Shown: positions 1-14,900, counted from the stretch's first letter. The stretch: DNA of 64,000 nucleotides from Chrysoperla carnea (GCF_905475395.1 NC_058337.1:109300368-109364367); one strand, 5' to 3'. The notes: generated from the letters alone by a model not told the origin. Program-made: numbers and translations.

Positions 1-1372
1 GAAAATAAGAAATTAAATACCTCACCGTTTATGAGATAATTGCGATTAAAATTGATATATTTTACTCATTCAGTATGGGAGAAGCGTTTGAAATTGTAAG
101 TTATAATTGTTTTGCTTAGTAGAAAATATTACCATCTTTATGAAAAACTGATATCTACTAGAATTATTTATAGGTTCCTATGCTTAAAATAAGTCTACAA
201 ATGAAAAGTGAAAATTTGCCACCCTATAGTTTCAATGAAAAATTAAAAATAACCACACTTTTTAATCGATTATAATTTTTATTGTAGGGGATACGGAAAG
301 AATTGAATGAACAAGACCACCATATATAGAGAGTAAAAATCCTTGTTCTCCAAAAATATACGATCTCCGCATATCAAAAATGTATACGTTTCAAAATTAC
401 AAATCGAAGAAACTTTCATATCCGAAAGGATTATTTTAGCCTTATGTATATACTACCTACTTACCGCGATACACGGTAAGAAATGCGTTTAGGTACTACA
501 ATCCTGATATGGTATATAGAGACAAATACATATAGTATCAATGTTAGCATTAGTAATATTACATAGGGCTATTCACCAGAAGTATTGTGGGTATCGCCAA
601 CCAGTATGGTCTTGACCCCCATAAATACTGTATTGACTCGTCCGCTAAAGCTATTGTTAATGTTACAATTCGTTCAATATAGTATACAGTATACTGTAAA
701 GATACTGGCATAGTGATATCCACAAAAAATTTCATTTCACCGTGTAGTAAAGCCACCAATCGAAAAATTATCAAATATTCATTTTCTTGAATTCTTACAA
801 ATGATCCATCGATTATAGCCTTGTCAATCAAACTTATAATTTACGGTCCAAAAAAACAGCGGTATACTCATCTCTGAATGTATGGCATATAATTGACAAA
901 ATTTAACGACTTTTACGTTACCCGTTCCAGGAAAACCATACATGAATCACAAATATTACAATCTGTGACAAACGAACCATTCAAAAAATATCGTTTTAAC
1001 TTTTTATACGTTTGATGGGTTGACGAATAATACAAGTCGAGGTCATCATTGTGAAGAAATAAATAAAATAAAAGGAACGTTTTGTAACTTTCTGATAAAA
1101 AACTTATGTATTCGTTCCGAAAATCGAAATCAAACAATTTATTGGTATCTTCTCCAAATTTTTAGGTGCACTACATGTATAGAGGATCGGACAAAATTTT
1201 TTTTATCACTTGATGAAGATGAAGAATTCTCACTTCACGAATAGAAAACTGAAGTTTGGTTTTTAAAAATTTACTAGTATGCAAGATATGAACGTTTAGA
1301 ATTTCTAATTAAACAAGGAGGAGATACCCACTAGTGACGTCATACGTGGGTATCGCCATAGAGATTATATAT
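1..1372. other. Gene-poor stretch with two unassigned minus-strand ORFs
   Basis: No convincing gene. Two short open frames lie on the - strand, 559-831 (90 residues) and 913-1137 (74 residues), separated by stop-containing sequence. Both contain a Gly-Ser-Phe-Val string, but I recognise no domain. They may be remnants of one decayed coding sequence or chance. The 13-mer gtgggtatcgcca occurs at 587-599 and again at 1347-1359. At 1323-1354 a 9 bp inverted repeat (gatacccac / gtgggtatc) encloses a TGACGTCA palindrome. Confidence 0.3.
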
Positions 1373-1373
1373 A

Positions 1374-2010
1374 AACAAGTGAAAACAAACAATTGACTGA
1401 GTTAATTGTTGAAATACCATGTATAGACAGTGTTGATGCGCAATCGTTTGTTTTTTTGACGTCACGTCAATAACAAAAGATATTCACTTTTAAATATCTT
1501 TCACACAACTATACACACACACACACAACTGATATTGCTATATTAATACATACTATAAAATTTGCACCTAATTAACGCCCTCGTGGGTAAACAGTGATGT
1601 TTACAAAAAAATGTTTCAAACAAAAGTTTTTTATTTTTTTATAAGGAACATTTTTTACATTTAAATTTTTGTTCTATCTCTAACGGTTTACAAGATGGGT
1701 CGTACGGACCCAAGACCCAATTGACCTATGATGCTCATTTACGAACTTGACCTCACTTTTTACGTCCTGAGTACGCTGTAAAAATTTCAGCTCGATATCT
1801 TTTTTCGTTTTTGAGTTATCGTGTCCACAGACGGACGGACGGACGTACGGACGGACTGACGGACAACCCGAAATGGATTAATTAGGTGATTCTATGAACA
1901 CCTATACCAAAATTTTTTTCGTAGCATCAATATTTTTAAGCGTTACAAACTTGGGACGAAACTTAATATACTATGTATATTTCATATATACATGGTATAA
2001 AAATTTGTTT
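1374..2010 (-). mobile_element. Copy A of a terminal-inverted-repeat element with a CCGT-rich core
   Basis: Non-coding dispersed element, in reverse orientation to the best copy at 59523-60435. It starts with the shared terminus beginning aacaagtgaaaacaaacaa (1374 onward). The conserved core at about 1577-2010 matches the reverse complement of 59880-60300. Core landmarks are a (GGAC)n tract at 1829-1864, the string gataactcaaaaacga read on the - strand, and an AT-rich hairpin near 1960-2000. The second terminus is not visible, so this copy is probably truncated. Insertion at about 1440-1570 includes an AC microsatellite. It encodes no transposase, so it would be a non-autonomous DNA transposon. 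The superfamily is not determined. Confidence 0.75.
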
Positions 2011-2112
2011 TGCTATAAGGATATGGGCAACCTTTGAATGCAATCTTTGATTGCTTATAACTTCTTCGTTTTTTTTACCATCTTAATTTCACTTTCAAAT
2101 TTTATCATGGTG

Positions 2113-2205
2113 TCCAATATATTATATATTAAATAATATATAATATATTGGATATAATATATTGGATATTATATATTATATATCCAATATATTATAATAT
2201 TACAT
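2113..2205. repeat. AT-rich palindromic repeat
   Basis: The words tccaatatattata and its complement tataatatattgga alternate several times, giving nested inverted repeats that could extrude as a cruciform. It lies about 100 bp past the truncated end of the adjacent TIR element. No coding content. Confidence 0.7.
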
Positions 2206-3570
2206 TTTTATGGACAATATGGCCACTTCGGCATCAGGATTATCCCTCATTTATGCATGCATGTACCTATGCGATATATGTACACAACTGTGATTATTAT
2301 TTTTCGAAAACGGAATCGGAAAATCATCAAACACGAAAACATGAATAGACTTATTTGTTGGGGGGTATGAAAATACGTTTTTTAGTGTTTTCTGGATAAG
2401 AAGACGTGGACGCCTTCTTATTAAGATGTTGTTTTTTTAATGGAACTACTTATTTTTGGTAGCAGATCTTGTTATATTTGCCGAAAAAAGCAAAATTAAG
2501 TTGAAAAATTTTTTCTGAACTTCAATTTTCGACATACGATTTCAGGTATTTTCAGTTAGGTTCCACCAAAAAAAGTTTATCAGTACAGGCCATTAGTTTT
2601 TTAATAAAAAATTTCTGAATAAGCTTTTCTTGGTAGATCTTTCTTAATCTAAAAATACCTGAAATTGGAAATTATTGAAACACCTGAAATTATTGTTGAT
2701 TTTTCAAATGTTTCAAAAATTACGAATTTTCGTAGTTTTTCTAATTTTCATAAAAAGATAATTAAAAAACGAATATAAGTGATGTGTGACATGCAGGATT
2801 TTCCAGATTCCGAAAATTTGGTCACACTTAAAAAATTTCAGAATGTAAGTAACACTCCGTGGATGAAAATTCCCTAATTATATATTATTTCGTAGATATT
2901 TTAGCAATTTTTTTTGTTTCCAAGCATAAGAAATACAGAATTCTTTAAAATAAAAAAATTATTGATCAGTCTCCCAGCAAGTTAAACCCACAACTTCATT
3001 TACTGCCACACAGCTCTCAATCAGTTCAAAAGCTGACTATATAACATTGATATATACGTGATTTATGTGCTTCTTGTTATATAAGAATATAATAATAATA
3101 TGAGATTTATAGTTTATAAATTGTTATAAATTAGGTTGATTTTACGACCATACGTTTAATGGGCTACTAAAACATATGGATTAATATCCTACAAGAAGTA
3201 AATAATACTTACTCACAACAGCACAATACATTTTTAGAAGGATTGTTAAAGATACATAAAAATAAAATAGTATAACTCATTAAGGATTGAAATTATTTGA
3301 AATAATTTCACCTCAGGAGCCGACTATCTGAATCGCATACACGTTAAGAGAATAAATCATCGTTCTCTGAGGTGGTTTAAAAAAGATTATATGAAGAAAA
3401 TTACGCGAAATGGTCTAATGAGCGGCCATGTTATATTCTTCTTCGGAAAAGGTTTCATATGTGATTCAAACTTAAACGTTCCACATGAAAATAATTCACA
3501 AAATATAACAAAGGATTAAAATTTACATTCAAATTATTTAGATAGAGGACATTTTCCAACTATGAAGATA
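2206..3570. other. Non-coding AT-rich stretch
   Basis: No supported gene or RNA. Degenerate duplicated words around 2520-2700 (variants of acctgaaatt) hint at an old repeat, but no boundaries can be drawn. Confidence 0.3.
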
Positions 3571-3572
3571 TA

Positions 3573-3800
3573 CAGGGTGTTCTGTAATTGATAGCAGAAA
3601 ATTATACCAGTAAATTAAGCTTATCAAGACAAATGGAAAAGCTAATTTCCCAATTTCGATCAGAGGCCTGATTTGGGAGATGTGGCTATGGGAAAAATTT
3701 ATAAAATAGATTTATGAATTTACAGACCTATCAAAATCATTAAATTAGTAGGTGTCACATTAGAATATAGAGGGAACTATCATAAAACAATAATAGTTTG
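3573..3800 (+). repeat. Candidate dispersed element beginning TACAGGGTGT
   Basis: The stretch opens with tacagggtgttctg and continues into a moderately GC-richer block (ctaatttcccaatttcgatc, then gaggcctgatttgggagatg) unlike its AT-rich surroundings. The opening resembles, in the opposite orientation, gggacaccctgta at 61633-61645 and acaccctgta near 63671. This pattern suits one end of a dispersed insect repeat. The far boundary at about 3800 is approximate. Confidence 0.4.
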
Positions 3801-6800
3801 AAACAATGATAGAATTTATTTTATTATAAATAAGACTTCAGTTAATTTCAGAAATCTTAAAATTCATACCAAATAGGTTTAATTAAACAAATTGTAAATA
3901 AATTTATTTTCTACTGAAGACATCAACATCAGCCAAGTCAACACGTGAAACAGAGCAAATATACATTAAAATAATTATTAATATCTATATACATTTCGAC
4001 AAATTAGTAATAAATGTATAAAGTACACATCATAAAATTTGTTAAACAGCTACTTAACAATAAAATTTCGGTACTAACAAAAAATTTATTTAACTTTTTA
4101 GCAAATTTTTTTATAATTTCCTTGTTAATAAAATTTACACTATTATTTTGCGATCTTAAGAAAAATATGATTGTATGCATTTTAATTTTTAATTTTTGTA
4201 CTAAAAATCTATTCATGATACAAAGCCCAATGCCGCCTGACAGAATTTTTACTTATTATTATATTATTAAATTTTTTTTATTATTTTTGTGTATAAAAAT
4301 TATTATAACACTTTTGCAGAGATCATTTCGGGTTTTCTTAAAACTTCTTTGAGTAAATTTCCGATTATAGGGTTGGCAAAATTATCAATTTTAGATTACG
4401 GTTAATCAAAATTGGAATTTGTTTAAGAGGCTGGAGTAAGGCAGATTTAATCGCTACAGCTCGTATGACTTGTGTATTAGTGGGCATTCTTATACAACGA
4501 ATATTAAAACATTAATTATGTTTTCACCGTAATTTTAACGATATTAACAACGACGGCTAACGATGGATAACCAACCAATGCGTTTATTCATGACTAACTA
4601 ACGTATTGTTAAGAAAATCTAATGGGCTTTCATAAAAAGTTCAAAAAATTTTGGGAGAAGGCTAATTTTTTTTAAATAGGTTTCTTTCATTGTAAAAAAT
4701 ACAGAAAAGAAGTTAAAAAATCCAGATTTGCATCATTACAAATGAAAATTTTAAATTTTTTTCGGGTTTTGAAATAAAAAACCGTAATCAAAACATGAAG
4801 AAAATTGGAAATTTACAATTGATGCAAGTCTAGATTTTTGCGAGTTTTATGCATTTGTGTTTCGGCTCGCTATCAGGTTTTGAAAAAAATCGTCCACTCT
4901 ATCCGAAAGTGCATAAAAAACCTGCAATTAAAAAAAAAAGTTAAAATCCGTTGATTCGTTGCCTGAACTGTACGAGCTGTTGAAATTTTGCAGAAAAATA
5001 CTCGAAATTGAGGTTATATATCGGGCTAAAATTTACCACACTTTTTATGATCATAAGTTACATCTTTTTCCATCAATTTCAACTCAATTCCTTCATTTTT
5101 TGAAAGTTTATCAAAGAAAGTTGAAAATATGAGGATTTTGCGGATTTCTTGAGGTTTTGTGGTTATTTGGTATGTTCAGGGCTCGATATCGATGCAAATA
5201 TTCATTCTTTTTTTATTAACAATCCGATCCATAGAAGCAGAGATATTCAAGAAAACGCCATGCCCTTTTTTTATTACTTATTAAATTGCTTTAAAAAAAG
5301 TTTATCTTTTATAATTATATTTGGTTTGTGGAAAGGTCACCAAAGTTGCCTGTGACTTTTACTTGTATTCCTAATTTTTTTAAGTAGAATATTATAAATC
5401 CAAAAATATGGGTACAAAGCCTTAGGATAAAAAAGTAAATAAAATAAAAGGATGATGATTGGCATTCTTAGCATATTTGATGGCATCAAAAAATGGTGAG
5501 CATTGTCTCATCGCAAAACACATTATCGGATTGAGCTTACGTCGTATCATTAGTAAATCCGAACTGGGCTTCTAAGACTTTTGAAATTTGCAACAGCACT
5601 GAAAAATTTTGTAAGTATTTACTTGCTAGATACTTATAAGGTGTGTAGGATTGTATTTTGACCTACAAACGCTTGTTTTCTTCTATTTTGGACAATCTAA
5701 GTGTTTGATAAAGTAAACTTATTAACACACTATTACAGGGACTAATTTAAACCATAATAAAAAAGATTTAAGTGCCCACTGAATGTTGCATTTTTTTAAA
5801 TAAACAATCCATATTTTAATAATTATTATATATCTCTTTGAATTATATTCATCATTATACTTCTAATTACTGATTTAAATTATAAATTAGTCACGCTATA
5901 AATTAACAAACATTTTAGAAGGTCATTCCGTTAATTAATGAAAAAATATATTTTTTAATTTATTCAAATTGGTCATTGAGCAAGGTGAATTTTGAACAAA
6001 CGTACCTTCGTTTAAAATGGGTGTGTAGCATACCAAAACATATTTACTACAAACAAATTATTGTTGGTTCAGTAAATTTTTATGAATATTTATCAGGATC
6101 AGGTTCCATGGGTATGAATTGAAATGAAACGAATAAATACATTCTTATGTGACGTAAAATTTTACGGAACATTCGTAATTATTACAATTATTTTCTATAT
6201 AATTAATATTTAATTGTTTTATGATATTGAATATTCATATTAAATTTTATCAAAAATTATTTTTTAATTAGGTACCTGTGTGTATTTTTCTTTATCCCCT
6301 ATCCGAAAGTAAAATCTAACAATTTTATTAAATAACGTTTGAAAGTTCTTATTGTGTACTCCAGACAAATTAATTTTAAACAAATAATTTGTTTCTATGA
6401 ATTCACTTTTCATTTGCGGTATGTTGCGACTACTTTAAATAGATATAAGTGTTCAAATAATTAAACAAACTAATTTCTAAATATTATATATCATTTTTTA
6501 TTTAAAAAAAAAAATATTGGTAGCAAGAAAACATACATTTGAATGCGAAAACCTTCCAATTTTGAAAAATTTATATCTTCTAACTTACACAGTAAAATGT
6601 ATCAATTTTTCAAAAATAGAATTTTCTTGATCCTTTTTGGTAAGCAGGTGTTTTCTCCATATTTTTATGTAAAAAATATTGGGAAATAAGAAGTATATAA
6701 GGACGATTTTTATTTATAAAATAGTGTTGAGCGGGTTTTTCTCAGATGTTAATAGAAGGCGCTGTAAAAAGTAGCGCCCCAACATAATGGCAGTAAGAAA

Positions 6801-8215
6801 TCTTATAATTTTACTATGGTTTTTATGAGTCTTGCCATGCTACTGAGCTTCAAAAATAGCAAGCCCGCAAGACCATAATTTCATCTAGGCTGGGGGATAA
6901 ACAGAAATTATTATAAATGGAAATTTCAAAACAAGTCTTACTTCAATAGGCAACGAGGAATGTGAAATTTTTTTAAATAGAAGTTGAGACCCCCAAAGTT
7001 CCTTGGAATACCGTTGCTTATGTCAGTTAATACGTTCACCAACCAGTGGCCAAAATTATCAAATCATAAGATAAGATATTGTAAATATAGCGGTGGCTAA
7101 TAAATCGATTATAAACTTAAAGAAGGAAGCAATGATCAAACACGTAGTTAAGAAACCGTAAAAGCTGAAACGGAATTGTAATGCAAAGGCTTATTCAACG
7201 TCAAAAACATACCTATAGCATCTCGAAAGCAGAACGCATTCTTATTTATTTAAGTAGGAGATTTCCTCACTAACTTTTCAGACTACCGAAGTTCACAAGC
7301 AATAAAGAATCGGATAGTTTCGACTGAGCTCATACGACGAGGCAGAGAGAAAATATTTTTCAGATCTTTCAGAGAGAAAAATTTTTAACACAGGTTAAAA
7401 CAAATAGTGTTTATTCGTCAATTTAGGAAAAATTTCAACCAATTTTTTTTTTGTTAACATTTTATACATTAAAGAAATTATACACTAAAGAAAGAATCGT
7501 TAAATATCAAACTTTCAAATATTATTAACCAATTTCCCGACGCTTCCACCATTCGTGATTATTTTTACATTCATCCATCATTCATTATACATATTATTTC
7601 GTGTCAGTTCACACAAGTGTCAAATTTACACGAAAGATAAAATCTAAAAATTGGAAAAACAAGCTTTATTCTGATAAGCTTTCTTTTATGGTTAATCATC
7701 CATCATTCAAAACTTCAATTTTAGCTCTAGCTAAAAACTATTGAATATTGATTGAATATTCTAAAAACTAGTATAACGTTGTAATTTGTTTGAGGAAAAA
7801 AGGAAAATTCATATTTTAAGGAAAACGATTTAAAGGAAAATAAAATATTTTCCAACAAAATATGTTATTATGATATAACAACACACCAATAGGCTAATAT
7901 GAACTAGACGAAGCCATTATTAAATAGGCGGAGTTAACTATTGACTAGTTATATGGTAGAGTTGCTATGGTTACACTCTTATTGAACCAATTGTACGAAG
8001 CGTATATTGAACCTATTTCACACATACCACGTGTTTTTTAATAAAATTTGTTTTTTAATAAGGGCCATCTACATCAATATTCTATGAAATTTACTTTTTT
8101 TTTGCTAGGCTATTTCTCCTTATCCTCCCTTTTGTTCACAATTTTATGGATTCTAGCTTTTTTGAAAATGAATTTTTTCCCAGGATACTCGCTAACAGTG
8201 CAACTTTCTATAGGT
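3801..8215. other. Non-coding AT-rich stretch
   Basis: No supported gene. All open frames here are short, low in complexity and rich in Phe, Leu, Ile and Lys, as expected by chance. A small 6 bp hairpin (ggcgct / agcgcc, 6758-6778) stands out only for its GC content. Confidence 0.35.
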
Positions 8216-8960
8216 CCAATCATTAAATTAACCTGATTTTTATACTTTTTGGATCCAAATTCACTGGGTATCATCAAATTCCAAAACAAAAATTTTTTTG
8301 TGATTTTCTCGATTTTTTATTTGCAAAAAAATCGAAAATTTTTTTTTCTCCAATTTCGATAAAACTCAGTATATAAGGTAATTTTGACCCAAAAAGTACA
8401 AAAATCGGGTGCATTTGCCGACTAGTCGAATAGTTTTTGAGATATTGACTAAAATCGATAAAAATATTGCGATATCTCGGAAACTCTGCATCCAATCATT
8501 AAATTAACATGATTTTTATACTTTTTGGACCAAATAACCCCATCCACCGAGTTTCATCAAATTCCAAAACAAATTTTTTTTGCGATTTTCTCGATTTTTT
8601 CAAAGGGGTATGTATCCCTTAAAAAATTGCAAAAAATCGAGAAATTTTTGTTATCTCCAATTTCGATAAAACTCAGTATATAAGGTAATTTTGACCCAAA
8701 AAGTACAAAAATCGGGTGCATTTGCTGACTGGTCGAATAGTTTTTGAGAAAAGGACTATAATTAATCCAAATATTGCGATATCTCAGAAACTCTGCATCC
8801 AATCATTAAATTAGCGTGATTTTTATATTTTTTGGATCAAAAATACCCCATACACCGAGTTTCAACAAATTTCAAAATAAAAATTTTTTTACGTTTTTCT
8901 CGCTTTTTCCAAAGAGAGTACCCCTTAAAAAATTGCAAAAATCGAGATATTTTACTAAAT
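8216..8960 (+). repeat. Three-copy tandem repeat, unit about 275-310 bp
   Basis: The landmark ccaatcattaaatta recurs at about 8217, 8492 and 8801. Each unit carries, in order, a Phe/Leu-like T-rich block, tttctcgattttt, ctccaatttcgataaaactc, aattttgacccaaaaagtac, aaaaatcgggtgcatttg and gcgatatctc. The third unit is cut short near 8960. Units differ by small indels, so the array is not very recent. Diverged relatives appear at 62937-63460 in the opposite orientation and at about 31410-31600 inside an intron of oxidoreductase gene 2. Confidence 0.85.
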
Positions 8961-11900
8961 ATACACTTAATATAACAGTCTATGAGTTCCAAGAGATAAG
9001 CGTTAGAGCATCTCAGTGGAGAGAGCACTTTTATGTAAACCAAATAAACCTCAACAAACTCTACCATTTAATATTTATTTTATTAATTAGGTTAAATACT
9101 AATTATTAGTATCAGATACAGTCCGGAATTAACAAGTACATCATTATTAATTTTAACTAAAAGACAGGAACACAATTTATGAAAATTATAGAGAAATAAT
9201 CCCACTTTCAAAGGGCAAGAAGATCATTTCAAAATAATATTATTGATTAGAGGAACGAAAATAATGCGGGATAGACTAAACAAGACGGAATTTTATTTCG
9301 ATCCAATAAATGAGAAATTACAAAAAATATTTTCAAACATGCATGAAAAATAGGAAGAAATAATGTTAGAGTTCAAGTGAAATATATTAATACCTTGATT
9401 GAGCACGGTAGGTACCTAATGAAAGGTTTTTATAGAACCAAAATATGATTCTAGAATTAATCCTACAGATTCGGGATTGAATTTTAAATAAATTCTGAAT
9501 CGATCTTTAAATTAACGACTGGAATCTTATAGATAACAAATGATCTAAAAATACCAAGTAACTATAAAAAGTTCTCTGCGGTTTCTTGTTTCGTAAAATT
9601 CAATTGTAATTAAGCTTGTCACCAATTATTTTGCTCAAAATCTCAAGAGAAGGTTTAATAAGTTTGAAGCGTTGATTTGTTATCTTTTTGTGTCTATATC
9701 TTTGCAGCCTAGGTGGTCAATAAAACTGATTTAATCGGATAAATTTTGCTTCGATGATAATCAATTGTTTCTTCAGCTCGTTTTTAGTCGATATATGTAT
9801 TGAAATTAAGTACTTTCTGCATTGGTTATTTTTATTGTCATAATCGTTCTAGAGCTTCTCTATTAAAAATATTTTATTTTTTATCCCTGGATACCAAAAC
9901 ATTTTCTGTTTTATATTTGCAATCGGGTTTATTTATATTTTGTTAATCGTGGTATATATATATTACACAAAATTTATAAACTGGGAACGTTTTCTATGAT
10001 ACTGGATTTATTATAATATTATGCTTTTATGCTTTGAGTATAAATGCAAATGAATAAAACAAATTGTACATACGAAATAAATCAACTTTCCAAGCTATTT
10101 ACTTATATTAAAATTTACGCCATTTTTTCCATTAAAAATTTACATATAAATCATATATTCAAAATTTAAATTTTTTTTCCCAATTGAGAGACACAGCTAC
10201 ATTACTTTTTTACCCAATAAGAAATAGCTACACAGGCATGCACAAATATACACCAAATACAATGGGAATTCATTAAAAATTCCCACGAGTATACATTTTA
10301 TTGATTTAAACACAAACTCATGTATTCTGTTCCATTCATCCATAATTTACTTCACATAAAAAGATGAGCACAGCGTACATAATATACAGAGTGTGGCATA
10401 AGTGAGTATAAATGTATCAAAAGTATTAGTTTCTTTATTATTAGCCGTAGATTTTAAAGTGTCTCGGTTCTATCGATTTATAAACTATCCGAATATGGAT
10501 CAATAAGCAATATACTTACAGGGTTATCAGAAGCATTGTGCACTGTTGGTGTAGGCGCAGGGAAAATCAAAGCTAAAAATACAAAAAGTTGTTAATATGA
10601 GTGGACCCTTATGGTTCCCACCATCTACTACTCCAACCATGAAAAACAAATTCCCATAAATGCCTTAAAAAATTCAAGGTTAACTATGTTTTTTATTACA
10701 AAGTATGTAGCTGAAAGGCTAAACATTTGCAAAAGGACCAAAAAATCCACAGATCAATACTTTTTTGATATTAACAAAGTTATAATATAAAAATGATCAA
10801 GAGAAAACTTATTGTTTAAATGGTTTTCCACAACTTTATCATCAAAAATTACATTTTCTTAATATAACCTCAAAAGTTTTTTTTTTCATCACCCCTCACA
10901 TTTTTACTCGCCGTTTTTGTTAGTTTTTGATGGCAGATTGATGTAATTAATCATAATTGGGCATAAATCTGATATCTTTTTTAACTTTCATTCACGAGAA
11001 ATCATGAACTATAAATTTTTACGAACGAACGAACATACATGCTTAAACATAGACATCAATCTAAAAATGTTGTTAATGCATTGCCCTTCCTATAAAACGT
11101 AAAGATATGAGGAAAATTTCAATTTTGATTTTCAAGTTCAATAAAATAACTTTCCTATAATGGGAAGTTAAAAATTCATATTATTTCTGCAAAGTCTACA
11201 AAAAGTTTAATTTATAAATGCTGATCTATAGATATACCCTAGAAATCGGTGGAACTAAAACTCAAGACAAATCAACGACTTAATTTTAAATTTTTATAAC
11301 TGTATCATTCACTCATTCCCCACACTGTATATAATCCATTAATTATTGCTTATTGAAGAATTCTTCATCTTTTATTTAATATAAAAATAGGCGCATATCT
11401 AATATTGTAGATCATATATCATCATCCGTTTCAAAGAAATATTTTTTTATTATATTTTATGCCTATTAAAAAATGTCTAAACATTTTCAAAAAAAAAAAT
11501 ACCCTCATCAAACGATCAGTCTTATACGTGTAATAAATATTCATAATATTAGGTGTATTATAAGATGAAAAAAATTATTTCTAATCGAATATAAAGTTGA
11601 ACGAATGTGATATAGTTTAAAACGTCAAATCGTCGAGCGATTTTTCTCTAAATGATACAGACAATGTGAGAATACGAAATGGGTCTTCTTGGATCAGACA
11701 GGTTACGACTTTCGAGTCCCAACGGTAGCCGTTTGTCACTTATGAGTTCGTTGCTTGTTGTGGTCGAAGAATAATAGTAGTATAACACAAAAACAATTTG
11801 CTTAATTAGCCCTTTAAGTTATTACAAAACAATGTGCTATCTAAAGAAACAATCTAAAAAATGAGGGATTAGAAATGACAACCTCTGTGACAAATTCGAT

Positions 11901-14900
11901 AAAACCGACGTCAAAAAGTCTAATAGCAAGGTTTTCTAAATTAATCTTGAAAATGTGCGAGAAATGAACAATAAAAAGGCATTAGTTAAAACCTGTAAAT
12001 GTTCAAAGGGAATTAAAAAAGGTTAAAGGTTTGTTTAATACAACAGATTTCAGGTTTTCGAGTGATTGTGTGAACTGTCAATCAGGCCTTTCAACGCAAC
12101 CAACCTGTTACCTACCATTTCATGGATCGTATACGTTATTTATGCTGTATTCTTAAGATACAGTAATAGCAGAATTATTTTAATTTTCCACTCATTTTAC
12201 CAAACAAAAGAAAATAGAATTAGCCGGATATTTTATATTTTTTATATTTTCCCACAGACCAATGTTACTTCTCCCGTTACTATCAAAACTGTTTGTAAAG
12301 TTAAAACACAAACAATATCACTCAGGCTTTGACCAGGTCTGGCATGAAGGCCACAGCTATGAGTTTCGTAAGGCCTTGTTATAAGGTATGCTAACTTGCT
12401 TCAATCGTTACTTCAGAATAAAGCAAGAAAATGCTTTTTCAGAACCAAAAGTTTTATGTCCCACAAGGCAGTGTATTACTTGTTTTAACGGGTTTTCAGT
12501 TTGAACTGCATTCGCGTAAATGTGCGCAAATTTAATCGTATTTTTGTATTGGCAGAATCATTAAGCTAATGGGCATTGAGTATTAAAATTCAGGAAAAGC
12601 ATAAGTATTTGATTAATAATGATTTATATCAAGGGTAGTAATTTCTTCATTTACATTATCTCCGTAGGGTGGGGAATCATGTGACCAAATCCGATTGTTA
12701 TAAATCTTTTGTCGAGGAGAAATAGTAAAATATGAAATTTCAAATAAAATTTACTTTATTTAATCGAGTTAATTTCAATGATTTTGATCTGTAGTGTACA
12801 TATAATATTAGGTAGGTAAATACTTATTATATTATATGGAAGAATATATTATATATTATGTATATTTAAAGGATATTTTTATATTTGTTTGAGAAGATGG
12901 TAGGAGCTCGTATATGTTTTTAAGTTGGTATGACTGACTGTAAGTATACATGCATGTGTGTGGGCATATGTACCTAATAAAATATATAAAAATTTTTATA
13001 CTTATATAACTATACACATATATTATAGTTCATCATATCATGTATGGTTTTCATTTTAACTTTTTATATATCAAATGTTTATTTCAAATGATCAAAACTT
13101 AGAAAACTAATTACATTCTCCAAATCTTTACTAAATATTCCCGCCAATAAAAGTAGAAAAGTTACAAAAATAAGCTCAATAGAAACATTTTAAGGCAGTA
13201 CTATGAGCCATAGTGTCAGAAAATTCGAAATTTTTTAATTGGTATTTATAAGAATATTGTAATACAAATAGCATAAAAATTTGAAGTCAATTGAGCGTTT
13301 TAATTTCGAGATAAACTTAATTAAAGTTCGGATAAATATCGGTCTAGGATACCTACGGTTAAATTAAGTAGCACGACCATAGTTCAATACTATCACTCAT
13401 TTTTGTAGTCTCGATAACCATAACTGTCGGCAGTTTCCAACTATTGAATACCAGATTTCAACTGGCGGGCATCGACATAGCAGATTGAATCTTATCTTAT
13501 TCCTTATCACATTGAGGTTAATACTGGCAGTGCAGTTTCGTAAAATTAATTTCAGTAAAAACATTCATGTTTACGTTCCAAATACTTTTTGTTTACTTAC
13601 TACAGCTCCATGGGAACAAATATGTGAAAAATATCTTTATAAAGATCGATTTTATATTAATATAATCATACCTATTGGTGACAATTTTTAATCGTGATAC
13701 ATTTTTTAAAACTGGATCGTATAAAATAGTCACAATTCATATTTAATGTTTAAGGAAAAAAGCTATTACCCAAAGTTAATACATGAACACACATCAGTTA
13801 TTAGGGTGCACAACAACACATCACGTGAGCAGTAAAAATAAAAAGGTAATGAAACTTCACCAGCCAATACTTTGTGAGAGATGTTATCTACATCAAAATC
13901 ACCCCTATATATCTTGTTGCTACCATATACCTACAATATAGTACATTCCTATAACGATAATAAAAGAGTCCTCTTGTGTTAGTTAATACACCCGTTTTGT
14001 TTATTTTTTTTCGCTGTCTTTTGTTTACTATAGCGCCATATCGAATGAGCGAACGAAAATAAAAATTGTTTATAGACTTGTGAGAAATATGTATAATATG
14101 TAAGCATCCTTTTATATCAGAAATGATCATACCGTATGTTTCAATTTGATATGTCGCATCGAGAAATTAGAAATTACTAAAATATTTTTAATGAAAACTT
14201 AAGCCCTTTCATTATTTTATCACTCCATAAAATTTTACTGATTACGCTTAAATATTGATATTACTAATTTTAAAGGGAAGATCGCACAAAGAAAATTACC
14301 TTCGCGGTTAAGATTGGTCGAACAATACGCTGCAATTGCACAGTACACTCTTAACACTTCAAAAAACAAAAATTCTACCTTCACTAGTAATCGCATTTAT
14401 GTAATTATATAGTTACCAAAATTCATAATCGTTTGACTTTGTTAGTCTTGGTAAACGAAAATTTTCATAAATTATTATTTTTTTAATAAACATATTTACA
14501 AAACTCCTCGTCAAACTGTTTCCTTTTTTTTAAATTTAACGTAATGATCGAATTTTAATTTATAAAAGTAAAAGTTTTTTATTCAACATCAGAAGAAATC
14601 ATTATAATTTCGTTATAATTATTACCTAGCTAGGGAGTACAAGTTTCGACTTTAAATGCAGGAAATTTTGACTCATTAACGGAATAGGCAATATGGTTCT
14701 TTTGCCGCAGTGATGTAAGTACTGTTCAAAGTTAAGTCATATTAAATTAGTAAGGTTTTCTCCACTACAATCAGTTTGATTTGGTATTGCATCCCTATTT
14801 TCACCTTGCACAACTGAAACTTATTGTTTCGTTATCAACCGTTCTTATTTCAGTAAAATTTTGATTAATGTCTCGTTTTTGAAAGAAAGTTTTTAACCTG

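Noticed and set aside
4014-4352. 112-residue hydrophobic frame
   Set aside because: AT-rich sequence gives Phe/Leu/Ile/Lys frames by chance on both strands here, and no start context, exon or family supports it.
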